6,039 bases of DNA from Bacillota bacterium (lineage in GTDB: Bacteria; Bacillota; Clostridia; Lachnospirales; Lachnospiraceae). The DNA lies in assembly GCA_023398855.1 (NCBI GenBank), contig JAEWRS010000393.1, forward strand, positions 1-6,039, read 5' to 3'. The first letter of the stretch is position 1. Every line of letters begins with the position of its first letter. Under the pieces are notes generated by a model. It saw nothing but the letters and a program-made list of their open reading frames with translations, had not been told where the DNA came from and ran no database searches. A program made the position numbers and the translations under genes. Below, one piece after another: positions 1 to 6,039 of this stretch.

Positions 1-2
1 CT

Positions 3-1274
3 TTTTTAGGGGCAGGCGGCTCCCTGTTATCCGTATTTATGATCACCATACGGATCACCAACCTTTTGGTAGATTTTCTTCTTCCCATTTATACCCTTGT
101 GCTGTTTGTGATGATATACAGGTATCAGAGAGAAATAGATAAGGCCTGCATCACCGTGATTCCTGTCGCAGGGCTTTTGATGATTATTAAAAATACGGGA
201 ATCATATTTGCGGGAATAGGGTTTTTATACCTGATTTGTGTCTGGATAAAAAACAGGGAAAAGCTATTTGGGAAAACAGGGTTAAAAGTACTTTTTTCTG
301 CTGGAGTGGCCTTGATTCCATATTTGTTATGGAACATTCATATGGCAGTAGGCTTTCAGGGAGTTCAAAACAAGTTTGAAGTCACTGCTGCTGATATAGG
401 AAACGCTTCTGTTGGAAAAAGCCCGGAAGAGGTTCATCAGATCATGAGTTTGTTTGTTAAATCCGTGTTTGATATGACCAGCCGCCCTGCGATGGGAATC
501 CTGGGTTTTAATATAGCAGCCATAATTGCCAGCGTGCTTGCAGCCATTATATTAAAGAAGAGCTGGAACCTGTGGAAGGCTTTGATCGGATTAGATCTGG
601 TTTTGGCTGCCTATTATCTTGGTATACTTGCCCTCTACATTTTTTCCATGCCCCTTGACGAGGCCCTTCGTCTGGCAGGATTTGATCGTTATGCATCTAG
701 CATTGTGGTTTTATTCGCAGGAGGTCTGGTGCTGTGCGCGACCGTTGATATAGAAAATTCTTTTTATTACAAGTCAGATGAGCGCCCTTTAGATCGGGCT
801 TTTAAAACTGTAGAGAGCAAGGAATGGTATCAAAAGGGCATCATTTGCTTTACAGCCCTGTCCATTGCCCTGCTCATGTCGGAATACAATGGAATACAAA
901 CCATACGCAGTTCCTACAAAGCCACTCTGCCTTACAAGGTATCCAGGGTTACGGGGGATCGTTGGTATTCAAATGGAAAGGTAGATGAAAGCAGGTATTT
1001 GCTTTATGCGTCGGATGCGGATAGTCAAGTAACAGATTATTACTTACAATACATAGGGAAATATATGCTTTATGCCTCCAACGTGGATGGTATTTGTGGG
1101 TTTTATGAGGACAATCTGATTCATTTGTTAAGCAACTATAATTATCTGGTGGTGGTTGAAAGCGACGGGCAGGCAAAATATCTGTTGAAAAAATACTTCG
1201 GTTTATCAGGAAAAGAGGGCCTCTACCAGATTGTACATTCCAGAAAAGGTCTGGAAGTAAAACTGGTGGGCTGA
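3..1274 (+). CDS. Polytopic membrane protein with soluble C-terminal tail, 5'-truncated by the window
   Basis: The frame is open to the left edge. The first Met in view (base 39) has no ribosome binding site, and the codons before it encode more hydrophobic sequence (FLGAGGSLLSVF), so the real start lies outside. Counting from that Met, hydrophobic segments lie near residues 8-27, 38-70 (one or two passes), 82-105, 151-172, 181-204, 219-236 and 267-281. A tail of about 130 residues follows with few hydrophobic stretches; it looks alpha/beta and contains segments such as RYLLYASDADSQ and YNYLVVVESDG. Many helices followed by a soluble tail resemble GT-C-type glycosyltransferases or other envelope-polysaccharide proteins, but I see no catalytic motif that proves this and I do not recognise the gene. 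It ends in TGA just before a strong terminator, so it is the last gene of its own transcript and is not part of the PTS operon. Coding is near certain; function is open. Confidence 0.8.
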   Translation, partial: FLGAGGSLLSVFMITIRITNLLVDFLLPIYTLVLFVMIYRYQREIDKACITVIPVAGLLMIIKNTGIIFAGIGFLYLICVWIKNREKLFGKTGLKVLFSAGVALIPYLLWNIHMAVGFQGVQNKFEVTAADIGNASVGKSPEEVHQIMSLFVKSVFDMTSRPAMGILGFNIAAIIASVLAAIILKKSWNLWKALIGLDLVLAAYYLGILALYIFSMPLDEALRLAGFDRYASSIVVLFAGGLVLCATVDIENSFYYKSDERPLDRAFKTVESKEWYQKGIICFTALSIALLMSEYNGIQTIRSSYKATLPYKVSRVTGDRWYSNGKVDESRYLLYASDADSQVTDYYLQYIGKYMLYASNVDGICGFYEDNLIHLLSNYNYLVVVESDGQAKYLLKKYFGLSGKEGLYQIVHSRKGLEVKLVG

Positions 1275-1294
1275 AGGATTGTTTACAAAAAAGT

Positions 1295-1350
1295 GCCGCT
1301 TCATAAATAGAATGGTGATGGACCATTCCTTTATGAAGCGGCTTTGTTTT
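1295..1350 (+). terminator. Rho-independent terminator after the membrane-protein gene
   Basis: A perfect 13-bp outer stem (1295-1307 with 1330-1342, GCCGCTTCATAAA and its complement) is stacked on an inner 7-bp stem (1310-1316 with 1322-1328, GAATGGT/ACCATTC). A small TA/C internal loop separates them and a 5-nt loop closes the hairpin. The T-rich tract TTTGTTTT follows. An A6 run (1287-1292) lies before the stem, so the element could also stop transcription arriving on the minus strand. It begins about 20 nt after the TGA of the preceding gene and insulates the PTS operon from it. Confidence 0.9.
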
Positions 1351-1389
1351 ATAAAAAGATCACAATTGCCCAGGCTCCTTACCTATTTA

Positions 1390-1418
1390 TGCTGGCAGAA
1401 AAGCGTTTTCCGGCAGCA
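1390..1418. promoter_or_regulatory. 29-nt imperfect inverted repeat, candidate operator
   Basis: The two 13-nt arms, TGCTGgcaGAAAA and TTTTCcggCAGCA, are centred on base 1404 and pair at 11 of 13 positions around a GCG centre. The core GAAAAGCGTTTTC resembles a catabolite-responsive element (cre) but lacks the TG and CA ends of the consensus, so I do not call it cre. The centre is about 118 nt before the inferred transcription start. It could be a binding site for the downstream regulator or for a global regulator. As RNA it would be a hairpin followed by ATTTTTAA, so a weak second terminator is an alternative reading. The dyad is directly visible; its function is inferred. Confidence 0.45.
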
Positions 1419-1437
1419 ACACATTTTTAATAGATTA

Positions 1438-1448
1438 ATTGTGTCAAT
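1438..1448. repeat. Small dyad ATTG-N3-CAAT in the operon upstream region
   Basis: A 4-bp inverted repeat with a TGT spacer lies in AT-rich DNA, centred about 79 nt before the inferred transcription start. One further symmetric pair lies two bases outside each arm. Dyads this short arise often by chance in AT-rich DNA. It is noted because it falls between the larger dyad and the direct repeats, in the area where an activator would bind. Confidence 0.2.
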
Positions 1449-1463
1449 AATTTTATAATAATC

Positions 1464-1479
1464 TTGCAAATGTTGCAAA
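1464..1479 (+). repeat. Tandem TTGCAAA direct repeats, candidate activator site
   Basis: TTGCAAA occurs twice with a 9-nt period (1464-1470 and 1473-1479). The pair is centred about 50 nt before the inferred transcription start, close to where activators often contact RNA polymerase. The promoter has a poor -35, which would fit dependence on an activator. Binding is inferred. Confidence 0.35.
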
Positions 1480-1483
1480 AAAA

Positions 1484-1522
1484 TGGCGTGCACAAGAAAT
1501 GCCCACTGCTATAATGGGTATA
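1484..1522 (+). promoter_or_regulatory. Extended -10 promoter of the PTS operon
   Basis: TGCTATAAT (1507-1515) is a perfect extended -10 element for the vegetative sigma factor, giving a likely start near base 1522. At 17-nt spacing the -35 position reads CGTGCA, a poor match to TTGACA. This suggests that the extended -10, perhaps with activator help, carries the promoter. It would give a leader of about 40 nt before the start codon chosen for the regulator. Confidence 0.65.
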
Positions 1523-1562
1523 ACAGACAATGAGAGCAGAAAAGAGAGGAGTATTAAGCGAT

Positions 1563-3584
1563 ATGACCGGTCGGCAAATGGATATTCTAAACTATCTGCG
1601 GGAGCAAAAGGATTTTGTGACTGTATCTGAAATTTCCCGTGTGATTCAAATGTCTGTAACAACAATAAGAAATGAACTAAACATGATCCAGGAGGCTGTT
1701 GAGCAGGCCAGCCTGGGGAAAATCTGCAAAAAGCCCAATAAAGGCATTAAGCTAGATCTGGCTGAAGAGGCATGGGACCACTTGTTGTCCCTGTCGGAAG
1801 AATCACAGTTAAACAGTGATATTCCGGTGGCCAAATATCAAATTATTTATTATTTGCTGACAAATTGTAATTTGAGCCTGTCCTATATTCAGAAAAAGTT
1901 TTATATAAGCCGTTCCTATATGGAAAAGCTGCTTCCTGATATAAAAAGCTGGCTTCAATTATATGAAATTACTTTTGAAAAAGAAGGGGGGAAAGGCTTT
2001 CATATAAAGTATAAAGAATTCCAATGGCGTCTTGCCATGTGGAATCTCTTCTTAAAGGTAAAGCAGGAAAAAGATAAAGACTCTTTGCCAGGTAAGCAGA
2101 TGGAATACCAGGCATTTGATTATTCCTTTATGGAAGGCTTCTTAAAGGGGTTTGATAGTTCAGGAATCAACAGGACCATATACCAGCTGGAACAGGCGTA
2201 TGGCTTTTCATATGGATATGAAGCACATATACAGATGCAATTCCTGTTATCTCTTTGTATTATCCGTACCAGACAAAAATATATGATACAGCTTCCCCAA
2301 GCACCTCTTGTGAGGGTATCAGGTGGGTTTACCGGAATAATAAAAAAAGAACTGGTCAAAAGGCTGGAAGCTTATTATCAGATAAAACTTGGTCCTGAAG
2401 AACAGGATTATATAGGGCTTGTTGTTGAGATCTCAGACATACAAAAATTTTACAGTATTGATGAAATGTCTGTATGTCAGTCGGAGAATCTGGAATTATG
2501 TTATTTTACGATTCGAATGGTGTCCTTAATGAGCGATATTGTAAATGTAAATTTAAGGTCCGATACATTTTTTCTGGAAAGCCTGTTTCTGCAGCTTCAC
2601 TCCATGATACCAAGACTAAGATATCATATTAAAACCGAACATCCACTCCTTAAACAGGTAAAACAGCGGTATCCTAATATCTTTACGGCAATATCGGCTG
2701 TCAGCGTTTATTTTCAAAAGGAACTGGGACTGGATATCAATGAACATGAGATGTGTACACTAGCGCTTCTGCTTGGAGGCGCAATTGAACGAAGCTTATC
2801 AACAGTCGCTGCCTGTGTGGTATGTGATTATGGCTTAGGCATATCTCAGCTGCTGAAGGAACAATTGGAACGTACCATCAGTGATATAAAAATTGTGGAA
2901 GTTCTTTCCGTCAGGGATTTAAAAAAGATCATTCACATCCCTTGTGATCTGGTCATTACCACGATTCAGCTAAAGAACATCTGCTATGGAAAACCGGTGG
3001 TGACCGTAGAGCATCTTTTAACAGCCAATGATATTAAAACTATTGAAGATGCCATGAAACAGGTTCGCAGGAGAAATATTAAAAACAGGCAGCATTGCAG
3101 TAAGTTAAGCATCTGCAAAAACCTGTTTTATGAGGAATTCATGTTTCTTCACATGGATGCTTTGGATAAACAAAGCCTTATGAGTCTTTTATGTAAAAAG
3201 CTGACTGAGGCTGGCTATGTGACGGATCAGTTCCTTCCATCGGTTATGGAGCATGAAGTGACGGCTCCCACAGCACTTGGAAAAGGAATTGCATTGCCCC
3301 ATGGATTTACAAAGTATGTCATGCGGCCTACAGTAGCCATTGCAACACTTGCTTCTCCCATTACGTGGCAGGGAAAGGAAAAGGTTGACGTTATTTTCCT
3401 TTTGGCCTTTAATCTTGATGAAGCAGTGGGAATGAAGGAAGAAACCATAAAGTTTTACAGTGTCTTTCTGGATCTTCTGGATGAAACCGAGAAGATTGAC
3501 GAAATCAGACAGGCTCGTGATCCGGAGGCGTTGGCAGGATTGATGAATCAAAAGATCATGAATGCAGTTGTACTAGAGGAGTAA
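1563..3584 (+). CDS. PRD-domain transcriptional activator with EIIB-like and EIIA-like domains (MtlR/LicR/ManR type)
   Basis: This is a DNA-binding regulator whose activity is set by PTS phosphorylation. In 673-residue numbering the domains are: a winged HTH (about 3-45), a second Mga-like HTH (about 90-150, ending in GKGFHI), PRD1 (about 185-290), PRD2 (about 300-412), a GatB-like EIIB domain with the Cys421 loop CDYGLGIS (about 415-500), and a fructose-type EIIA domain with His580 in GIALPHG (about 525-670). The spacing of PRD2 His346 to Cys421 nearly matches His342 to Cys419 of Bacillus subtilis MtlR. By eye, three other PRD histidines are replaced (Ser230, Val287, Leu403). I chose the ATG at 1563 because AGAGAGGAG lies 11 nt before it. 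The upstream in-frame ATG at 1530 has no such site and would sit only about 8 nt from the inferred transcript start. EIIA follows 21 nt downstream, so the protein very likely controls this operon. Confidence 0.93.
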   Translation: MTGRQMDILNYLREQKDFVTVSEISRVIQMSVTTIRNELNMIQEAVEQASLGKICKKPNKGIKLDLAEEAWDHLLSLSEESQLNSDIPVAKYQIIYYLLTNCNLSLSYIQKKFYISRSYMEKLLPDIKSWLQLYEITFEKEGGKGFHIKYKEFQWRLAMWNLFLKVKQEKDKDSLPGKQMEYQAFDYSFMEGFLKGFDSSGINRTIYQLEQAYGFSYGYEAHIQMQFLLSLCIIRTRQKYMIQLPQAPLVRVSGGFTGIIKKELVKRLEAYYQIKLGPEEQDYIGLVVEISDIQKFYSIDEMSVCQSENLELCYFTIRMVSLMSDIVNVNLRSDTFFLESLFLQLHSMIPRLRYHIKTEHPLLKQVKQRYPNIFTAISAVSVYFQKELGLDINEHEMCTLALLLGGAIERSLSTVAACVVCDYGLGISQLLKEQLERTISDIKIVEVLSVRDLKKIIHIPCDLVITTIQLKNICYGKPVVTVEHLLTANDIKTIEDAMKQVRRRNIKNRQHCSKLSICKNLFYEEFMFLHMDALDKQSLMSLLCKKLTEAGYVTDQFLPSVMEHEVTAPTALGKGIALPHGFTKYVMRPTVAIATLASPITWQGKEKVDVIFLLAFNLDEAVGMKEETIKFYSVFLDLLDETEKIDEIRQARDPEALAGLMNQKIMNAVVLEE

Positions 3585-3605
3585 AAACAGAGGAGGAGCC
3601 TAACT

Positions 3606-4085
3606 ATGGCGGCACTAACACATATGACAATTGAGGACGTGATACAACGCTCATGTATCAACCTGCACTTAAGGGGCAGGACAAAAGAGGAAATCATATT
3701 AGAAATGACTGATATGTTTTACCAAGCCGGAGTTCTTTCCTCAAAAGAGCAATTTTTGGAGGATGTCTATCAGAGGGAAGCAGAGGGGCCTACCGGTATC
3801 GGCAATCAGGTAGCAATTCCCCATGGGAAATCAGATGCAGTTATCCGCACTTCCATGGCAGTCGGCAGAGCAGATCATGAGATTGAATGGGAGACCTTGG
3901 GAGACGGAAAAAGCAGGGCATTTGTCATGTTTGCGGTGAATAGCGCGGATAAATCGGAATTGGTTTCACTATTATCACAGGTGGCTGTTGCATTATGTGA
4001 TGATAAGATCATAGAAACGCTGTTGTTAACAGAGAATTTGGAAGAAATCTTCACACTATTTAGTCAAAAGGAGGGAAGCATGTGA
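3606..4085 (+). CDS. PTS system fructose-family EIIA component
   Basis: This cytoplasmic phosphocarrier takes phosphate from HPr and hands it to EIIB. The 159-residue protein is one single PTS_EIIA type-2 domain, close to the usual 150 or so residues. The active-site histidine is His73 in the motif GIGNQVAIPHG, preceded by the family's Glu/Gly-rich stretch (REAEGPTGIG). AGGAGG lies 9 nt before the ATG. The reading frame ends in ATG-TGA, and its stop overlaps the GTG start of the EIIB gene, so the two are translationally coupled. It shares its fold and active-site motif with the EIIA-like C-terminal domain of the regulator just upstream. The subfamily is secure; the sugar is not. Confidence 0.95.
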   Translation: MAALTHMTIEDVIQRSCINLHLRGRTKEEIILEMTDMFYQAGVLSSKEQFLEDVYQREAEGPTGIGNQVAIPHGKSDAVIRTSMAVGRADHEIEWETLGDGKSRAFVMFAVNSADKSELVSLLSQVAVALCDDKIIETLLLTENLEEIFTLFSQKEGSM

Positions 4086-4399
4086 AAATTGTTGGTGTAG
4101 CTGCCTGTACTGCAGGAATTGCCCATACTTATATGGCGAGGGAAAAACTGATTAAAGGGGCAAGAGCAAGGGGACATGATGCAAAGGTTGAAACCCAGGG
4201 GACAATTGGTACAGAACATAAGCTTACAGATCAGGATATATTGGAAGCTGATGTGGTAATTCTGGCAGTTGATGTAAAAATTTCAGGGGAGGAACGGTTT
4301 AAGGGGAAACCAATCATTCGCGTTGGAACTGCAGTTGTAATTAAGAATGCAATAGGATTCATAGAAAAAGTGGAGAAGGCGATATCAGGCAAAAAGTAA
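4082..4399 (+). CDS. PTS system fructose-family EIIB component
   Basis: This small cytoplasmic protein (105 residues) receives phosphate from EIIA on Cys9 and passes it to the sugar held by EIIC. The phosphocysteine loop is ACTAGIAHTYMA, close to the CPTGIAHT loop common in fructose EIIB proteins, with Thr-Ala in place of Pro-Thr after the cysteine. The start is GTG at 4082, which shares four bases (GTGA) with the end of the EIIA gene. AGGAGGG lies 6 nt upstream, inside the EIIA coding sequence. The overlapping ATG at 4080 is the last sense codon of EIIA, out of frame for EIIB. The length is normal for a free EIIB domain; in many bacteria this domain is fused to EIIC. Confidence 0.94.
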   Translation: MKIVGVAACTAGIAHTYMAREKLIKGARARGHDAKVETQGTIGTEHKLTDQDILEADVVILAVDVKISGEERFKGKPIIRVGTAVVIKNAIGFIEKVEKAISGKK

Positions 4400-4414
4400 A
4401 GGAGAAGATATAAA

Positions 4415-5497
4415 ATGAAAGAGCATGGAGTGTTAGCATTCATTAAAAAACATGTATTGACAGCCATTGGTTACATGATTCCTTTAGTAGTAGCTGCGGG
4501 ATTGTGCATGGCACTTGGGCAGTTTATTGACGGCGATGTCCGTAATTCCACATCTGGTATTGGTTACTTTTTATATAAAGCAGGCGGATTTGGTATGTCA
4601 GCAGTGGTGCCTGTGATCACTGCAGGCGTAGCCTATTCCATGGCAGATAAACCAGGAATTGCACCGGGGCTTATATTGGGATTTATTTGTATGGAAATCA
4701 AAGCCGGTTTTATCGGTGGTATTGTAGCCGGTTTTTTAGTAGGCTACCTGGTTCTGACTATTAAAAAATACATAAAGCTTCCTCAGAATATGCAGGGCTT
4801 ATTGCCGGTAATGGTAATCCCTGTTCTGACCACAGCTGTTGCCGGAATCTTAATGTTTACAGTTGTGGGCCAGCCTTTTGCATGGCTTCAGGTAACGCTC
4901 ACCTCTGCAATCTCAAGTCTCCAGAGCGGTTCAAAGTTTGTATTTGGAGCGGTATTGGGTGCAATGGCCTGCTTTGACTTTGGAGGTCCTGTAAATAAGA
5001 CCATGTCCACATTTGTCAATGGATTAATGATAGACGGAGTAATAGAACCGGAAGCAGTGAAATTCGTGGGTTCCATGATTCCTCCCTTTGGCATTGCAAT
5101 CTCTTGTCTGTTAACCAGGAATAAATATACAAAGGCAGAAAAAGAGGCCTTAAAGGCTGCCGTACCCATGGGCTTTTGCATGATTACCGAAGGCGTTATT
5201 CCAATTGCAGCAAGAGATCTGGTGAGAGTGGTTTTTGCTTGTGTCTGCGGTTCCGCTGTGGCAGGCGGTTTATCCATGACCTGGGGCTGTGGTTCTCCAG
5301 TGCCTCATGGGGGGATGCTTTCAGTCCCATTGTTTACCAATCCGGTAAAATTTTGTATAGCACTGGCAATCGGAAGCTGTATTACTGGTGTGATTTTATC
5401 CATTATTAAGAAAAAGGTAACAGAAGAGGATGAAGATTTCGAAGATCTTGGAACGGTAACGGCTGATATGGAAGATGTTAAAATAGAAATGATTTAA
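4415..5497 (+). CDS. PTS system fructose-family EIIC component, membrane permease
   Basis: This is the sugar-translocating membrane subunit of the PTS. The 360-residue protein has about nine hydrophobic segments and the landmarks of the fructose EIIC family: MIPLVVAAGLCMALGQ (21-36), MADKPGIAPG (76-85), FDFGGPVNK (187-195), ITEGVIPIAARD (257-268, with the conserved Glu259) and SPVPHGG (294-300). It ends in an acidic tail (about 336-356) with no EIIB or EIIA domain fused to it, which agrees with the separate EIIA and EIIB genes upstream. An AGGAG site lies 10 nt before the ATG, and the gene begins 15 nt after the EIIB stop, in the same operon. The imported sugar is probably a ketose, inferred from the aldolase that follows. 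Fructose, tagatose and others cannot be told apart here. Confidence 0.95.
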   Translation: MKEHGVLAFIKKHVLTAIGYMIPLVVAAGLCMALGQFIDGDVRNSTSGIGYFLYKAGGFGMSAVVPVITAGVAYSMADKPGIAPGLILGFICMEIKAGFIGGIVAGFLVGYLVLTIKKYIKLPQNMQGLLPVMVIPVLTTAVAGILMFTVVGQPFAWLQVTLTSAISSLQSGSKFVFGAVLGAMACFDFGGPVNKTMSTFVNGLMIDGVIEPEAVKFVGSMIPPFGIAISCLLTRNKYTKAEKEALKAAVPMGFCMITEGVIPIAARDLVRVVFACVCGSAVAGGLSMTWGCGSPVPHGGMLSVPLFTNPVKFCIALAIGSCITGVILSIIKKKVTEEDEDFEDLGTVTADMEDVKIEMI

Positions 5498-5512
5498 TAA
5501 AGGGAGAAGAAA

Positions 5513-6039
5513 ATGCTGATTAATATGAGTGAAATGCTGAAAATTGCAGAAAAACACCAATTTGCTGTTGGAGCTTTTAATGCTACGGAAAGTTCTTTGT
5601 TTCGGGCGGTTGTGGAGGAAGCAGAGGCGAGCCAGTCTCCTGCGATTGTTCAGGTAGCTCCGGGGGAGTTTGATTTTGCCACAAGGGAATTCTATACATA
5701 TGTAAGAGAGCGGCTGGCAGAAAGCAAAGTGCCATTTGTGCTCCATCTGGATCATGGAAAGTCTCTGGAGCATTGTATAAAGGCAATTCAGGCTGGCTTT
5801 ACTTCAGTCATGATTGATGGATCGGAACTTACGTATGAGGAAAATATCAGGATATCAAAAAAAGTGGCTGAGCTTGCTCATATGGTAAATGTATCTGTGG
5901 AAGGCGAAATAGGAACCATTGGTGTTATGGATAATTCTGATGAAGGAGGAGTCAGTAATGTAACTTATACAAATCCGGAAGATGTTACAGGGTTTGTTTC
6001 CCAAACCAATGTTGACTGTCTTGCCATTGCAATTGGTAG
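5513..6039 (+). CDS. Class II ketose-bisphosphate aldolase, 3'-truncated by the window
   Basis: Class II aldolases are zinc enzymes that split fructose 1,6-bisphosphate or tagatose 1,6-bisphosphate into dihydroxyacetone phosphate and glyceraldehyde 3-phosphate. The 175 codons in view start with MLINMSEMLKIAEKHQFAVG, as in the GatY/KbaY/FbaA group. They contain the first class II signature, VLHLDHG, with the likely catalytic Asp80 and zinc ligand His81, then MIDGSE (100-105) and the second signature VEGEIGTIG (129-137). The gene runs off the right edge at AIAIG plus two bases of the next codon (AG), just where the family continues with a short loop to the next zinc histidine. The final bases TAG are not an in-frame stop. 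AGGGAGA lies 5 nt before the ATG, and the gap from the EIIC stop is 15 nt, so it is part of the PTS operon. Fructose versus tagatose specificity cannot be called. Confidence 0.93.
   Translation, partial: MLINMSEMLKIAEKHQFAVGAFNATESSLFRAVVEEAEASQSPAIVQVAPGEFDFATREFYTYVRERLAESKVPFVLHLDHGKSLEHCIKAIQAGFTSVMIDGSELTYEENIRISKKVAELAHMVNVSVEGEIGTIGVMDNSDEGGVSNVTYTNPEDVTGFVSQTNVDCLAIAIG

Noticed and set aside
949..1326. Minus-strand open frame of 125 codons
   Set aside because: It lies opposite the well-supported membrane-protein gene and its terminator, has no convincing ribosome binding site or recognisable protein features, and starts inside the terminator hairpin.
1398..1411. cre site for CcpA within GAAAAGCGTTTTCC
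   Set aside because: Both ends of the consensus (TG at the left, final A at the right) are missing, so only the central part matches.
1439..1459. Second promoter using TTGTGT and TATAAT in the AT-rich gap
   Set aside because: The two boxes are only about 9 nt apart, too close for a sigma-A promoter.
1484..1502. Sigma-54 (-24/-12) promoter, suggested by TGGC at 1484
   Set aside because: The GC that should follow at the fixed 10-nt distance is absent (AA there); the nearest GC is 4 nt too far. The regulator also lacks the AAA+ domain of LevR-type sigma-54 activators.
3189..3551. Minus-strand open frames opposite the EIIA-like domain of the regulator
   Set aside because: The plus strand here encodes a clear EIIA domain with its active-site histidine; the antisense frames show no family features.
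4888..5277. Minus-strand open frame of 129 codons opposite EIIC
   Set aside because: It is a shadow of the EIIC gene, whose GGPVNK and ITEGVIP motifs fix the real frame.
5396..5773. Minus-strand open frames spanning the EIIC end and aldolase start
   Set aside because: They cross a real operon junction on the other strand and show no recognisable protein features.
6037..6039. TAG at the very end of the window as the stop of the aldolase gene
   Set aside because: It is out of frame. The aldolase frame reads ATT GGT AG, so the last codon is incomplete and the protein continues past the edge; class II aldolases are much longer than 175 residues.

Overview
The window looks like chromosome from a low-GC, anaerobic, Clostridia-type Firmicute. 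A Lachnospiraceae or Clostridium cluster XIVa relative is my best guess. The reasons are an AT-leaning composition, strong AGGAGG-type ribosome binding sites, an A-flanked/T-tailed terminator, and a PRD-type regulator next to a phosphotransferase (PTS) sugar operon. This is inferred from style and gene content, not from a marker gene.

Layout, all on the + strand: (1) Bases 3-1274 hold the 3' part of a gene for a polytopic membrane protein; its true start lies before the window. (2) It ends at a strong hairpin terminator (1295-1350). (3) A regulatory gap (1351-1562) carries a 29-nt dyad, a pair of TTGCAAA direct repeats, a small ATTG-N3-CAAT dyad and an extended -10 promoter. (4) A sugar-PTS operon then runs to the right edge without a break: a multidomain PRD activator (1563-3584), a fructose-family EIIA (3606-4085), EIIB (4082-4399) and EIIC (4415-5497), and the first 175 codons of a class II ketose-bisphosphate aldolase (5513 to the edge, cut by the window).

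How the genes work together: EIIA and EIIB pass phosphate from HPr to a sugar that EIIC brings through the membrane. The aldolase presumably splits the resulting ketose bisphosphate into two triose units. A sugar-phosphate kinase would be needed between these steps and is not in the window; it may follow the aldolase. The regulator carries its own EIIB-like and EIIA-like domains, so it can sense the phosphorylation state of the PTS and switch the operon accordingly. The imported sugar cannot be decided from this sequence; fructose, tagatose or another ketose are all possible.

I did not find a clearly new biological system. The points most worth a second look are the loss of three of the four expected regulatory histidines in the PRD domains, the unassigned dyad upstream of the operon, the unknown substrate, and the unidentified membrane protein with its soluble C-terminal tail.
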